The notes below the pieces were generated by a model. That model was not told the origin of the DNA. It searched no databases and saw nothing but the letters and a program-made list of their open reading frames with translations. A stretch of 64,000 bases of DNA from Phycicoccus sp. CSK15P-2 (GTDB lineage Bacteria > Actinomycetota > Actinomycetes > Actinomycetales > Dermatophilaceae): the NCBI RefSeq assembly GCF_016888005.1, contig NZ_JAFDVE010000024.1:62001-126000 (forward strand), in the 5' to 3' direction. Below, piece after piece: positions 1 through 8,595 of this stretch; position 1 is the stretch's first letter, and every line of letters starts with the position of its first letter. The translations under genes and the position numbers were made by a program.

Positions 1-2204
1 TCACGGCGCTCGTCCAGGGGCGCCACCAGCAGCCGCACGACCTCCTGGGGCAGCACCTCGAGCCCGGCGGCCTGCGGATCCGGGTGCTCCGGCCGATGGC
101 CCGCTCGGTGCGGGTCCGCTTCGAGGACGGTGAGGTCCTCGACCTCGCCCACGAGGCCGAGGGCGTCTGGACGGGCGTGCGCGCGGGGCAGACCCGCACG
201 ATGGACTACCGGCTCACGGTCGCCTGGGACGACGGCGTCGAGCACGAGCAGGACGACCCGTACCGGTTCGCCCCCACCCTCGGTGAGCTCGACCTCCACC
301 TCGTGAACGAGGGCCGGCACGAGGAGCTGTGGACCGTCCTCGGAGCGCGGGTGCACACCTACGACGGACCGCTCGGCCAGGTCACCGGCACCTCGTTCGC
401 CGTGTGGGCGCCCCGGGCCAAGGCCGTCCGTGTCGTCGGCGACTTCAACGGCTGGGACGGCCACGTGAACCCGATGCGCCTCATCGGCGGCAGCGGCGTC
501 TGGGAGCTCTTCGTCCCGGGCGTCGGCGTCGGCGACGTCTACAAGTACGAGATCCGCGGGGCCGACGACGTCGTGCGCACCAAGGCCGACCCGATGGCCC
601 GCCGCACCGAGTGCCCGCCGCGTACGGGCTCGGTCGTCGACGACTCGACGCACGCGTGGGGCGACGACGCCTGGATGGAGCAGCGCGCGGCGCGGGACCC
701 GCACACCGGCCCGATGAGCGTCTACGAGGTACACCTCGGCTCCTGGCGGCAGGGCATGACCTACCGCGACCTCGCCGAGCACCTCGTCAACTACGTCGTG
801 GACCTCGGCTTCACCCACGTCGAGCTCCTCCCCGTCATGGAGCACCCGTACGGGCCGTCGTGGGGCTACCAGGTCACCGGCTACTACGCCCCGACGGCTC
901 GCTTCGGCACCCCCGACGACTTCAAGTTCCTCGTCGACACCCTCCACCAGGCCGGGATCGGCGTCATCCTCGACTGGGTGCCGGGCCACTTCCCCCGCGA
1001 CGAGTTCGCGCTCGCCCGCTTCGACGGCCTCCCGCTCTACGAGCACCCGGACCCGCGCCGTGGCGACCAGCCCGACTGGGGCACCCACGTGTTCGACTTC
1101 GGCCGGCTGGAGGTGCGCAACTTCCTCGTGGCCAACGCCGCGTACTGGCTCGAGGAGTTCCACGTCGACGGCCTGCGGGTCGACGCCGTCGCCTCGATGC
1201 TCTACCTCGACTACTCGCGCCGCGACGGCGAGTGGATCCCCAACGTGCACGGCGGCCGCGAGCACCTGGAGGCCATCGGCCTGCTCCAGGAGTCGAACGC
1301 CACCGCCTACAAGCGGGTGCCCGGCATCGTCACCGTCGCCGAGGAGTCCACGTCGTGGCCGGGCGTCACGAAGCCGACGTCCGGGGGCGGCCTCGGGTTC
1401 GGCCTGAAGTGGAACATGGGCTGGATGAACGACACGCTGCGCTACCTCCACGAGGAGCCCGTGCACCGCCAGTACCACCACAACCTCCTGACGTTCTCGC
1501 TCATGTACGCCTTCAGCGAGAACTTCGTCCTGCCCATCAGCCACGACGAGGTCGTGCACGGCAAGGGGTCGCTGCTCACGAAGATCCCGGGCGGGCGGAC
1601 CGAGCAGCTCGCGACGCTGCGGGCGTTCCTCGCCTACATGTGGTCCCACCCCGGGAAGCAGCTGCTCTTCATGGGGTGCGAGTTCGCGCAGCCGGGCGAG
1701 TGGGCCGACGGACGCTCGCTCGACTGGTGGCTGCTCGACCACGCGGCGCACTACCGCGTGCACAACCTCGTCAAGCAGCTCAACGCCACCTACCGGGCGC
1801 ACCCGGCCCTGTGGGCGATGGACAGCCACCCTGCCGGGTTCCGCTGGCTGGACGCGGACGACAACACCGGCAACCTGCTCTCCTACCTCCGTTTCGAGAA
1901 CGCCGACCAGAGCGGCGACGTCGTCGCGGTGCTCGTCAACTACAGCGGTGCCGACAAGGACTGGGTCCGGCTCGGCGTGCCGCGCAGCGGGTCGTGGGAG
2001 GTCGTCCTCGACACGAGCGGCTACGACGAGGCGGGCTCGCCGAGCCAGGCCGGTGTCGTGGTCGAGGCGGTCCGGGAGCCGTGGAACGACCAGCCGTACT
2101 CGGTCACCGTCCGGGCGGCCGGGCTGTCCGCGCTCTATCTCGTTCCGGTGGAGGAGTCCGCCGATGCCGACACCGGCGGACACGCAGCCCGGACCCACCT
2201 CTGA
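1..2204 (+). CDS. glgB: 1,4-alpha-glucan branching enzyme GlgB (5' end cut by window edge)
   Basis: The enzyme transfers alpha-1,4-glucan segments to alpha-1,6 branch points in glycogen synthesis. The frame is open from base 3 and already reads GlgB-like sequence ([11 protein letters not shown], then [13 protein letters not shown]), so the true start lies upstream and only a short N-terminal part is missing. An N-terminal CBM48-type region ([20 protein letters not shown]) precedes a GH13 barrel. The catalytic Asp is in [10 protein letters not shown] (codon at 1182), the acid/base Glu in VAEEST (codon at 1341), and ISHDEVVHG is the third conserved motif. The C-terminal all-beta domain is complete and ends in TGA. 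pgm begins 13 bp downstream, so the two are probably co-transcribed glycogen genes. Confidence 0.96.
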   Translation, partial: TALVQGRHQQPHDLLGQHLEPGGLRIRVLRPMARSVRVRFEDGEVLDLAHEAEGVWTGVRAGQTRTMDYRLTVAWDDGVEHEQDDPYRFAPTLGELDLHLVNEGRHEELWTVLGARVHTYDGPLGQVTGTSFAVWAPRAKAVRVVGDFNGWDGHVNPMRLIGGSGVWELFVPGVGVGDVYKYEIRGADDVVRTKADPMARRTECPPRTGSVVDDSTHAWGDDAWMEQRAARDPHTGPMSVYEVHLGSWRQGMTYRDLAEHLVNYVVDLGFTHVELLPVMEHPYGPSWGYQVTGYYAPTARFGTPDDFKFLVDTLHQAGIGVILDWVPGHFPRDEFALARFDGLPLYEHPDPRRGDQPDWGTHVFDFGRLEVRNFLVANAAYWLEEFHVDGLRVDAVASMLYLDYSRRDGEWIPNVHGGREHLEAIGLLQESNATAYKRVPGIVTVAEESTSWPGVTKPTSGGGLGFGLKWNMGWMNDTLRYLHEEPVHRQYHHNLLTFSLMYAFSENFVLPISHDEVVHGKGSLLTKIPGGRTEQLATLRAFLAYMWSHPGKQLLFMGCEFAQPGEWADGRSLDWWLLDHAAHYRVHNLVKQLNATYRAHPALWAMDSHPAGFRWLDADDNTGNLLSYLRFENADQSGDVVAVLVNYSGADKDWVRLGVPRSGSWEVVLDTSGYDEAGSPSQAGVVVEAVREPWNDQPYSVTVRAAGLSALYLVPVEESADADTGGHAARTHL

Positions 2205-2217
2205 CAGGATCGGAGGC

Positions 2218-3882
2218 ATGAGCTCCTCGCGCGCCGGACAGCCCGCCCAGCCCTCCGATCTCGTCGACGTCGCCTCGCTCGTCACCGCCTACTACACGCG
2301 CGAGCCGGACCCGGAGAACGTCGACGAACAGGTGGTCTTCGGCACCTCCGGGCACCGCGGGTCGAGCCTGAAGGCGTCGTTCAACGAGGCCCACATCCTC
2401 GCGACGACCCAGGCCATCTGCGACTACCGCCGCGAGCAGGGCTACGACGGCCCCCTGTTCATCGGCCGGGACACCCACGGGCTCTCCGAACCCGCCTGGG
2501 CCAGTGCGCTCGAGGTCCTCGTCGCGAACGACGTCACCGTGCTCGTCGACGCCGCGGACCGCTACACACCGACCCCGGCCGTCTCGCACGCCATCCTCGT
2601 CGCGAACCGCGGCAAGGTCTCCGGGGTGGCGGACATGGCGGCCGGCCGGGGGCTCGCCGACGGCATCGTCGTCACGCCGTCGCACAACCCGCCGACGGAC
2701 GGCGGCTTCAAGTACAACCCGCCGCACGGCGGGCCGGCCGACTCCGACGCGACGAAGGTCATCGCCGCCGCCGCCAACGCCTACGTCCGGGCGGGGCTCG
2801 ACGGCGTACGGCGAGTGCCGTTCGCCCGGGCCCGGGCCGCCGCGGACACCTACGACTTCCTCGGCACCTACGTCGACGACCTGCCGAACGTCCTGGACCT
2901 CGAAGCGATCCGGTCGGCCGGCGTGCGGATCGGTGCCGACCCCCTCGGCGGCGCGGCGGTCGACTACTGGGGTGCGATCGCCGAGCGCCACGGTCTCGAT
3001 CTCACCGTGGTGAACCCGCTCGTCGACGCGACGTGGCGGTTCATGACGCTCGACTGGGACGGCAAGATCCGGATGGACTGCTCGTCGCCCTCCGCGATGG
3101 CCTCGCTCATCGAACGGCGTGACGAGTACGACGTCGCCACCGGAAACGACGCCGACAGCGACCGGCACGGCATCGTCACTCCGGACGCCGGACTGATGAA
3201 CCCCAACCACTATCTCGCCGTGGCCATCCAGTACCTCTACGGCGGCGCGCGGCCGGAATGGCGCGACGACGGCTTCGTCGGCAAGACGCTGGTCTCGAGC
3301 TCGATGATCGACCGGGTCGCCGCGGACCTGGGCCGCCGGCTCGTCGAGGTGCCGGTGGGCTTCAAGTGGTTCGTCCCCGGCCTGCTCGACGGCTCCGGCC
3401 CGTTCGGCGGCGAGGAGTCTGCCGGAGCGTCGTTCCTGCGTCGTGACGGGTCGGTGTGGACGACCGACAAGGACGGCATCCTCCTCGCCCTGCTCGCTTC
3501 CGAGATCATCGCCCGCACCGGCAAGACCCCGTCACAGCACTACGGGGAGCTCACCGCCCGACACGGGTCACCCGCCTACGCACGCGTCGACGCCCCCGCG
3601 GACCGAGAGCAGAAGGCGAAGCTCGCGGCCCTGTCCCCCGAGGACGTCACCGCCGAGTCACTCGCCGGCGAGCCGATCACCGACAAGCTGACCGAGGCCC
3701 CCGGAAACGGCGCGGCGATCGGCGGGCTCAAGGTCGTCACCGAGTCGGCGTGGTTCGCCGCCCGCCCCTCGGGTACCGAGGACGTCTACAAGATCTACGC
3801 AGAGTCCTTCCGAGGCCCGGACCACCTGGCCCAGGTGCAGGCCGAGGCCCAGGAGGTCGTCTCCGCAGCCCTCGGCGGCTGA
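2218..3882 (+). CDS. pgm: alpha-D-glucose phosphomutase
   Basis: It interconverts glucose-1-phosphate and glucose-6-phosphate, linking glycogen synthesis and breakdown to glycolysis. At 554 aa it has the length of the E. coli Pgm class rather than the shorter PMM/PGM class. Visible motifs are the phospho-serine loop TPSHNPP (Ser155), the metal loop with D311, D313 and D315 (NDADSDRHG), the sugar-specificity loop GGEESAG, and the C-terminal phosphate-binding [10 protein letters not shown]. The ATG at 2218 was chosen because family-like sequence begins there; a longer in-frame reading back to 1948 lies inside glgB. GGAGG sits only 1 nt from the ATG, unusually close. It lies just after glgB on the same strand. 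Confidence 0.96.
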   Translation: MSSSRAGQPAQPSDLVDVASLVTAYYTREPDPENVDEQVVFGTSGHRGSSLKASFNEAHILATTQAICDYRREQGYDGPLFIGRDTHGLSEPAWASALEVLVANDVTVLVDAADRYTPTPAVSHAILVANRGKVSGVADMAAGRGLADGIVVTPSHNPPTDGGFKYNPPHGGPADSDATKVIAAAANAYVRAGLDGVRRVPFARARAAADTYDFLGTYVDDLPNVLDLEAIRSAGVRIGADPLGGAAVDYWGAIAERHGLDLTVVNPLVDATWRFMTLDWDGKIRMDCSSPSAMASLIERRDEYDVATGNDADSDRHGIVTPDAGLMNPNHYLAVAIQYLYGGARPEWRDDGFVGKTLVSSSMIDRVAADLGRRLVEVPVGFKWFVPGLLDGSGPFGGEESAGASFLRRDGSVWTTDKDGILLALLASEIIARTGKTPSQHYGELTARHGSPAYARVDAPADREQKAKLAALSPEDVTAESLAGEPITDKLTEAPGNGAAIGGLKVVTESAWFAARPSGTEDVYKIYAESFRGPDHLAQVQAEAQEVVSAALGG

Positions 3883-3946
3883 CCACGAAGCTCCGGGGCC
3901 GGGCAACCACTCCTCCGCCCGCGCCCACGGCCCACCCCATCCCACC

Positions 3947-3996
3947 CCCGTGAAGCCCCAACCACTCCCCGCCCCCGTGAAGCCCCAACCACTCCC
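3947..3996. repeat. 27-bp direct duplication
   Basis: A 23-bp core (CCCGTGAAGCCCCAACCACT, then CCC) occurs at 3947-3969 and again at 3974-3996, a period of 27. The surrounding DNA is rich in ACCACTCC and ACCCACTC, suggesting older decayed copies on both sides. Confidence 0.75.
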
Positions 3997-4049
3997 TGCA
4001 CCTGGGAACCCGACCCACTCCCCGGCAACCGCGGAACCCCACCCACTCA

Positions 4050-4136
4050 GGCGCCCGGGAGGACCCACAACCACCCCCGGCGCCCGGGAGGACCCACAAC
4101 CACGCCCGGCGCCCGGGAGGACCCACAACCACGCCG
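4050..4136. repeat. 29-bp tandem repeat, three copies
   Basis: The unit starts GGCGCCCGGGAGGACCCACA and continues with ACCAC. It begins at 4050, 4079 and 4108, exactly 29 bp apart, with at most one or two differences. Copies abut directly with no unique spacer, so this is a minisatellite and not a CRISPR array. It lies between pgm and a 24-bp-stem hairpin. Confidence 0.85.
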
Positions 4137-4191
4137 GGTCGTCGACCTCCGGGTCTACGTCCCCCCGCCGGACGATCTCGGAGGTGCCCGA

Positions 4192-4242
4192 TCCCAGCCC
4201 TGTGCTCTGCTTCTCCTCGAGAAGCAGAGCACAGGGCTGGGA
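4192..4242. terminator. 24-bp perfect hairpin at convergent pgm/HTH junction
   Basis: The left arm 4192-4215 (TCCCAGCCCTGTGCTCTGCT, then TCTC) is a perfect inverted copy of 4219-4242, with a 3-nt loop CTC. There is no T-run on either side, so it is not a classical intrinsic terminator, but its place between two converging genes fits a bidirectional transcript end or processing site. A decayed mobile repeat is the alternative. Confidence 0.6.
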
Positions 4243-4402
4243 CGGGGTCCTCCTGCGCGGGGGATGAGAACCAGGAGCACGACGCTGGAACGAGGGCCCC
4301 GGAAGATGGACCTCCGAGGGAGCGCCCGGAAGGGGTACCAGGCGGGAGCATCAGGAGCACGGGACCAGAACGAAGCATCGGCCCCCGCCGGCCCAACCCT
4401 CG

Positions 4403-4518
4403 GCCCTCGGCCAGCGCGGCGAATCCAAGTTGCCCTCGGCTAGCGAGAAGACCCCGAGTTGCCCTCGGCCCGCGCGGAGACCCCCGCTTGCCCCCGGCTA
4501 GCCCGGCGGATCGGGGTT
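4403..4518. repeat. second 29-bp tandem repeat, four degenerate copies
   Basis: Copies begin with GCCCTCGGC or GCCCCCGGC at 4403, 4432, 4461 and 4490, exactly 29 bp apart, with a conserved 5' half and a drifting 3' half. The unit differs in sequence from the 29-bp array at 4050. The fourth copy extends into the 3' end of the HTH gene (stop codon at 4498-4500), so the repeat supplies part of that protein's C-terminus. Confidence 0.7.
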
Positions 4519-4965
4519 CCCCTCACCGATCCGGGTCGGGAAGCTCCTCCTGTCCTCCGGCCTGCGCGCGAAGGTCCAGCCCGGCCCGTACGGGTTCTTC
4601 TCGCCCAGGAAGCGGCTCGCGTCGTTCACGAGCAGGCCACCGCCCGGGCAGGACGCCGGCAGATGGGCCGGGTACCGTCGCCCGGCCCGGTCACGCACGT
4701 GCGGCGTGCTGTCGTTCGCACCCGGTACGGGCGCCGCCGGGTCACAGGGGACGACGACGACGCGGTAGCCGAGGAGACGCAGCAGTCCGTCGACCCGATC
4801 CAGCGCCGGTGGGCCGTACCCGCTCTCCCAGCGTGCGACGACACCCCGGTGCACGCCGAGCAGCTCGGCGAGCTCACGCTTCGAGAGGCGGTAGCGCGCC
4901 CGTGCACTCCGCAGGGCGGCCCCGACGAGGTCGAGTGGAGAGTCGCGGTCGTCGACGCTGTCCAT
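4498..4965 (-). CDS. XRE-type helix-turn-helix protein
   Basis: Predicted 155-aa DNA-binding protein. Residues about 10-70 form an XRE/Cro helix-turn-helix (SKRELAELLGVHRGVVARWE, followed by an amphipathic helix and LLGYRVVVV). The remainder is not recognised but contains VRDRAGRRYPAHL and a WTFARRPEDRR segment. The ATG at 4965 was chosen because upstream in-frame sequence is Arg-rich and not protein-like. The gene converges on pgm across the hairpin, and its last codons lie in a degenerate 29-bp repeat, so the C-terminus may be evolutionarily young. The function of the regulator is unknown. Confidence 0.75.
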   Translation of the reverse strand: MDSVDDRDSPLDLVGAALRSARARYRLSKRELAELLGVHRGVVARWESGYGPPALDRVDGLLRLLGYRVVVVPCDPAAPVPGANDSTPHVRDRAGRRYPAHLPASCPGGGLLVNDASRFLGEKNPYGPGWTFARRPEDRRSFPTRIGEGNPDPPG

Positions 4966-5139
4966 GACGCACAGCCGACCGCATCCCGGTATGTCCGGCG
5001 AACACGTGCCGCGGCGCTGTGGACGACGGACCCGGAGTCCGGGTGCTGTGGACGACGCGCCCCGAGCACCGTTCCTCGGGACCGCCACCTGGGGCGACCC
5101 ACGCAGAGGACGGGGCGCGCCACCTCCACGAACCGCGCG

Positions 5140-5217
5140 AGGCATCCGGAGGCTCCGCCCTGCGCGCCTCAGAACAGGAGGCATCCGGAGGCTCCGCCCT
5201 GTACGCCTCAGAACAGA
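5140..5217. repeat. 39-bp tandem duplication at the 3' end of the thioredoxin/TPR gene
   Basis: A 39-bp unit starting AGGCATCCGGAGGCTCCGCC occurs at 5140-5178 and 5179-5217; the copies differ at only a few positions. The right copy contains the last codons and stop of the neighbouring minus-strand gene, and the left copy is a duplicate of that end in the intergenic space. Each unit includes the small inverted repeat CGGAG-G-CTCCG, so the duplication also doubles a possible weak terminator stem. Confidence 0.75.
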
Positions 5218-6164
5218 GCGCTCATCAGCGCCGTGCGGCCCTTGCGGACACGCTCGTCGTCGTTGCCGACGACGGAGAAGAGCTCGATGAGGTGGGTGCG
5301 CACACGGTCGCGGTCATCGCCCGCGGTGGTCCGCACGAGGTCGACGAGCCGGGTGAACGCGTCCTCGACGTGACCACCGAGGACGTCGAGGTCCGCGACC
5401 TGCAGCGCGGCGGCGATGTCTGACGGGTCCGCGGCCGCGGCCGCACGCGCCGCCACGAGGTCGACGCCCGCGGTGCGCTCCATGAGCCGCACCTGCGACA
5501 GGCCGAGCCGCGCGTCCTCGTCCTGCGGGTCGGCCGCGAGCGCCCGCTCGTACGCGTCGGCCGCGGCCGGGAGGTCACCGCGCTCGAGGGCGTCGTACGC
5601 CTCCTGGTGCAGGGGCGGAACGGGCGGCTCGGCGTCCTCCTCGGAGACCCCGGGGACCGGGCCGAGGTCGGCGCGCCCGGTGATGCCGTTCTGCACCGCC
5701 GCCTGGAGCAGCTGGTCGACGGCCTGGCGCACCTGGTCGGCGTCGGCGACGCCCGGGAAGAGCGGAACCGGCTGGCCCTGGAGCAGCCCGAAGGTGGCCG
5801 GAACGGTGGGCTGCCCGAACGCCTGGGTGAGCAGCGGCTGGAAGGCCTGGAGCAGCTCCGGGGAGGTCGAGAGGTCGGCGGTCAGGACGATGACCCGGCC
5901 GTCCATCCCCGCAGCCACCTGGGTCACGGTGTCGACGAGCTCACGGGTCTGCGGGTGCTCGGAGGCCCACAGGACGAGCAGCCCGGGAACCTGGACCGTC
6001 CGGGTCAGCGCCTGCTGGAGCGTGGCCGCGGTGACCTCGGTGACGAGGCCCTCGGGCACTCCGGGCGCGCCCGGCGCTGCCGGTGCCGTCGCGTCGGCCG
6101 CGCCGGGGACGGAGGACAGGTCGATGGCTCCTCGGGTGCCCGCGGGCTCGGGTGTCTGCGTCAT
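5208..6164 (-). CDS. CnoX/YbbN-like thioredoxin-fold TPR protein
   Basis: 318-aa protein with a thioredoxin-like domain (about residues 40-145) followed by TPR-type helices (about 185-318, EAYDALERGDLPAAADAYER). This is the layout of the chaperone-linked YbbN/CnoX family, and the gene corresponds in context to M. tuberculosis Rv1324 near glgB. The position of the usual CXXC reads VLWASEHPQTREL, so the redox cysteines are absent and a holdase/scaffold role is more likely than disulfide chemistry. The start at 6164 (MTQTPEP) precedes a Pro/Ala-rich linker; longer in-frame readings look unnatural. A 39-bp duplication covers its 3' end. Confidence 0.85.
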   Translation of the reverse strand: MTQTPEPAGTRGAIDLSSVPGAADATAPAAPGAPGVPEGLVTEVTAATLQQALTRTVQVPGLLVLWASEHPQTRELVDTVTQVAAGMDGRVIVLTADLSTSPELLQAFQPLLTQAFGQPTVPATFGLLQGQPVPLFPGVADADQVRQAVDQLLQAAVQNGITGRADLGPVPGVSEEDAEPPVPPLHQEAYDALERGDLPAAADAYERALAADPQDEDARLGLSQVRLMERTAGVDLVAARAAAAADPSDIAAALQVADLDVLGGHVEDAFTRLVDLVRTTAGDDRDRVRTHLIELFSVVGNDDERVRKGRTALMSALF

Positions 6165-6207
6165 GCCGGGATTGTCTCGCATCCCCGGGGACCGTGGCGC
6201 AGCCGGG

Positions 6208-7215
6208 TCAGGAGCCCTTGCCGGAGACGAGCAGCTCGGTCGCGCCGATCGCCCGGACATCCCCTTCCGGCGGGACGACGAGGACGACCGGCTCCAGGCT
6301 CTTCAGGCTCATCTTCTTCGTGACCTTCTTGGAGCCCACGAGGTCGGCGTACCGCTTCGGGAGGACGAGCTCCTTGGCCTTCTTGCCCACGGTGATCGTG
6401 TCGGTGCGCACGAGCAGCCCGAAGGTGACGGCGGACCCGTCGGCCAGGCGGAAGGCGACCGTGTGCTCCGTACGGGCCTCGTGGGCCTGGGTGAGCGAGG
6501 CCAGCTTCTTCAGCGACTTGACCTGGAGGGCGGCGCTGTCGCCGAGTCGGGCGCCGAAGGCGTCCTCGGTCGTGACCGAGGCGATCGGCTTCTTCGGCTC
6601 GGGTCGGGCGAGCGCCGCGGCGTAGGCCTCGAGGGCGTTCGCCGGGGAGCGCACGAGGCCCTCGTCCGAGGCCGGGTCGAGGAACGGGGACCCGGCGCCC
6701 TCGGTGGTCACCGCGGGCAGCTCGGCGCCGCCGAACATCGGCACGGTGGACTCCAGGAGGAACGGCTCCTCCGGGGCCCGGGACGCCATGACGTGCAGGT
6801 ACTGCGTGCTGCTCGCCTCGTCGAAGGTCGTCGCGAGGATCGCCCGGGGCCACTCCCTGCCCTGGGACTGCGCGATGACCGTGGGCTGCGGGTCCTTGGC
6901 CAGGGTGTCCGCGGCACCGCCGGCGGCTCCCCGGTCGGCGAGCGCGTCCGCATAGCTCAGGGCGTCGCCCCGCATGACCTTCGCGCGGGCCTCGTGCCCC
7001 TTGTCGCCCTTGGTCTCGGCCTCGGCGCGGGCGGCCGAGAGGACGCGCGCGGCGATCACCGTGGCCCCCTCGTCGTCGAGCGGAGCCCCCGAGGCGGACT
7101 CGGCCGGGGCGTCGCGGAGACCGACGAGCGAGTCGGTGGTCCCACACCCGGCGGTCACCAGGGCGAGGGCGCAGACCGCGGCGGCGATCCCGGCGGAACG
7201 GTGGCGGCGGGTCAT
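6208..7215 (-). CDS. predicted lipoprotein of unknown function
   Basis: 335-aa protein with a signal peptide ending in a clear lipobox (ALVTAGC), so it should be lipid-anchored on the outer face of the membrane. The body has no domain I recognise; it is Ala/Glu/Lys-rich with a Lys-rich stretch (GSKKVTKKMSLKSLEP) near the C-terminus. The ATG at 7215 overlaps the stop of the upstream membrane-protein gene by four bases (ATGA), so the two are translationally coupled and probably act together at the cell surface. Longer open sequence upstream in this frame is a shadow of that neighbour. Confidence 0.75.
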   Translation of the reverse strand: MTRRHRSAGIAAAVCALALVTAGCGTTDSLVGLRDAPAESASGAPLDDEGATVIAARVLSAARAEAETKGDKGHEARAKVMRGDALSYADALADRGAAGGAADTLAKDPQPTVIAQSQGREWPRAILATTFDEASSTQYLHVMASRAPEEPFLLESTVPMFGGAELPAVTTEGAGSPFLDPASDEGLVRSPANALEAYAAALARPEPKKPIASVTTEDAFGARLGDSAALQVKSLKKLASLTQAHEARTEHTVAFRLADGSAVTFGLLVRTDTITVGKKAKELVLPKRYADLVGSKKVTKKMSLKSLEPVVLVVPPEGDVRAIGATELLVSGKGS

Positions 7216-7874
7216 CGGCGGACCTCCTCGACAGTGGTGGGCGACACCGTCGAGGCGGGCTCCACGGTCTCCGGGTGTGCACTGCGCCGACGCGGCCACA
7301 CCGCGATCACGCCGGCCGCGAGCAGGAAGAGACCGATGAGCACGGCGACCACGGACTCCACGAACCACCGCTTGTCCGAGACGGTCAGCGTCACGCTGCT
7401 GACCAGGCCGTCGGCGGAGGAGATGACCAGGCTCTCGGGAGCGTCCTCCTGGGTCACGGTCAGGGTGACCGGCCCCTGACCGTCGTCCTGCTGTCGCCAG
7501 AGGTCGGCGTTGCCGAGTGTCGGCGGCTCCTCGGTGCCCGTCGTGCGGGTCGTGAGCAGCCAGTCCCGGATGTCGACACCGGTGATCTCGACACGCCGCG
7601 CGTCGCCGAGCACGGCGTCCGCGTCGGACGGGTTCGCGCGGGCCATCCACAACCCGGCACCCTCGGACGGCGTCGCCGTGACGACGACGTCGCTGTCGAC
7701 CCGGTTGAGCACGTCGGGTGCGATGAGGACCGGGCTGGCGGCCTCCGGCCGGGCGGAGAACTCGGCCGTGCCGTCGCTGCCCAGACGGAGCGCGAACCAG
7801 ACGCCGGCGACAGTGAGCGCGAGCCCGGCGAGGGCGAGCAGCACCCCGACGACGCGGGTGACGAGCATGACCAT
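7212..7874 (-). CDS. membrane protein with two flanking TM segments
   Basis: 220-aa protein with an N-terminal membrane segment (VGVLLALAGLALTVAGVWFA), an extracytoplasmic region of about 140 residues, a second membrane segment near residues 170-195 (VVAVLIGLFLLAAGVIAVW) and an Arg-containing cytoplasmic tail. No family was recognised. An ATG six bases downstream (7868) is an alternative start. It is the first gene of a two-gene unit with the lipoprotein, joined by ATGA at 7212-7215, which suggests a membrane-anchored partner. Confidence 0.72.
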   Translation of the reverse strand: MVMLVTRVVGVLLALAGLALTVAGVWFALRLGSDGTAEFSARPEAASPVLIAPDVLNRVDSDVVVTATPSEGAGLWMARANPSDADAVLGDARRVEITGVDIRDWLLTTRTTGTEEPPTLGNADLWRQQDDGQGPVTLTVTQEDAPESLVISSADGLVSSVTLTVSDKRWFVESVVAVLIGLFLLAAGVIAVWPRRRSAHPETVEPASTVSPTTVEEVRR

Positions 7875-8008
7875 GCGGGTGTGGCCCTTCGGGAATCGGG
7901 GCCCGGGCGGACGGCTCCGGGCGCGGAGGTACCCTCCACGATGGCAAACGCGCGGGGAACCGACAAATCCCCGGGCTTGCGGTCCCGTCCCGCGGCGCTC
8001 TCCGCCGG

Positions 8009-8524
8009 CTACGGGAGGAAGTCGCCCGCCCCCACGCGCACCGCGCGCAACAGGGCGAACAGGTCGTCGTGCTGCTCGGCCGACAGCATGTCCAGGCCGA
8101 AGTCGGCCTCCTCGAGGTCCCGGGTCACGGCCTCCATGGCGGCCAGGCCGTCCTCGGTGAGCACGGCGAAGGCGCTGCGCCGGTCGGCGGGGTTGGGCAC
8201 CCGCTCCACGAAGCCCTGCGCGACGAGACGCTGGACGATGTTCGTCGCGCTCGTGGGGTGCACCATGAGCCGCTGCCCGATCGTCGACATCGACAGCCGA
8301 CCCTCCCTGCTGAACGCGAGGAGGACGAGCGCCTCGTACCGCGCGAAGGTCAGGCCGTGACCTCCGGCGATGGCGTCGAAGCGGGCGATGAGCAGCTGCT
8401 GGACACGCATGACGGACGTCGCGGTGGCCATCGACCGCGCCCGCGAGCCCTGCCCCCACCGACGCACCCACAGCTCGCGCGCCCGCGCGATGGGGTCGAA
8501 CGGAAGTCGGACCGGCTCGCTCAC
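8009..8524 (-). CDS. MarR-family transcriptional regulator
   Basis: 171-aa winged-helix regulator. The MarR core is visible: GLTFARYEALVLLAF (helices 1-3), LSMSTIGQRLMVHPTSATNI (recognition helix region), then the wing DRRSAFAVLTEDG. The start is a GTG at 8524. It is divergent from the HAD/GH65 pair, with 71 bp between the two start codons, so it may autoregulate and also control the sugar genes; that link is an inference from position. The ligand cannot be predicted. Confidence 0.9.
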   Translation of the reverse strand: MSEPVRLPFDPIARARELWVRRWGQGSRARSMATATSVMRVQQLLIARFDAIAGGHGLTFARYEALVLLAFSREGRLSMSTIGQRLMVHPTSATNIVQRLVAQGFVERVPNPADRRSAFAVLTEDGLAAMEAVTRDLEEADFGLDMLSAEQHDDLFALLRAVRVGAGDFLP

Positions 8525-8595
8525 ATCGCAGAACGCTAGCGCCCCGACAGCGTGGAGGATTGTGCGTCTCGGCCCCGAGTCCCTAGCGTGGACGG

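Larger units (their letters stand above)
3883..4497. other. 615-bp gene-free junction with repeats and a long hairpin
   Basis: No convincing gene lies between pgm and the convergent HTH gene. Open frames on both strands translate to low-complexity Pro/Gly/Arg sequence that follows the repeats. The region holds a 27-bp duplication, a threefold 29-bp tandem array, a 24-bp-stem hairpin, and most of a second, different 29-bp array that runs into the HTH gene. All four are listed separately. Confidence 0.7.

Noticed and set aside
329-2221. Long overlapping frames inside glgB, GH65, lysA and other genes
   Set aside because: Arg/Pro/Ala-rich translations typical of off-frame reading of high-GC genes; the true frames have clear family motifs.
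4050-4136. CRISPR-like array of 29-bp repeats
   Set aside because: Copies abut with no unique spacers and no cas genes are nearby; it is a simple tandem repeat.
3658-4396. Minus-strand open frames rich in Gly/Pro/Arg over the repeat region
   Set aside because: Their sequence is dictated by the repeats and there is no ribosome site or domain; not genes.
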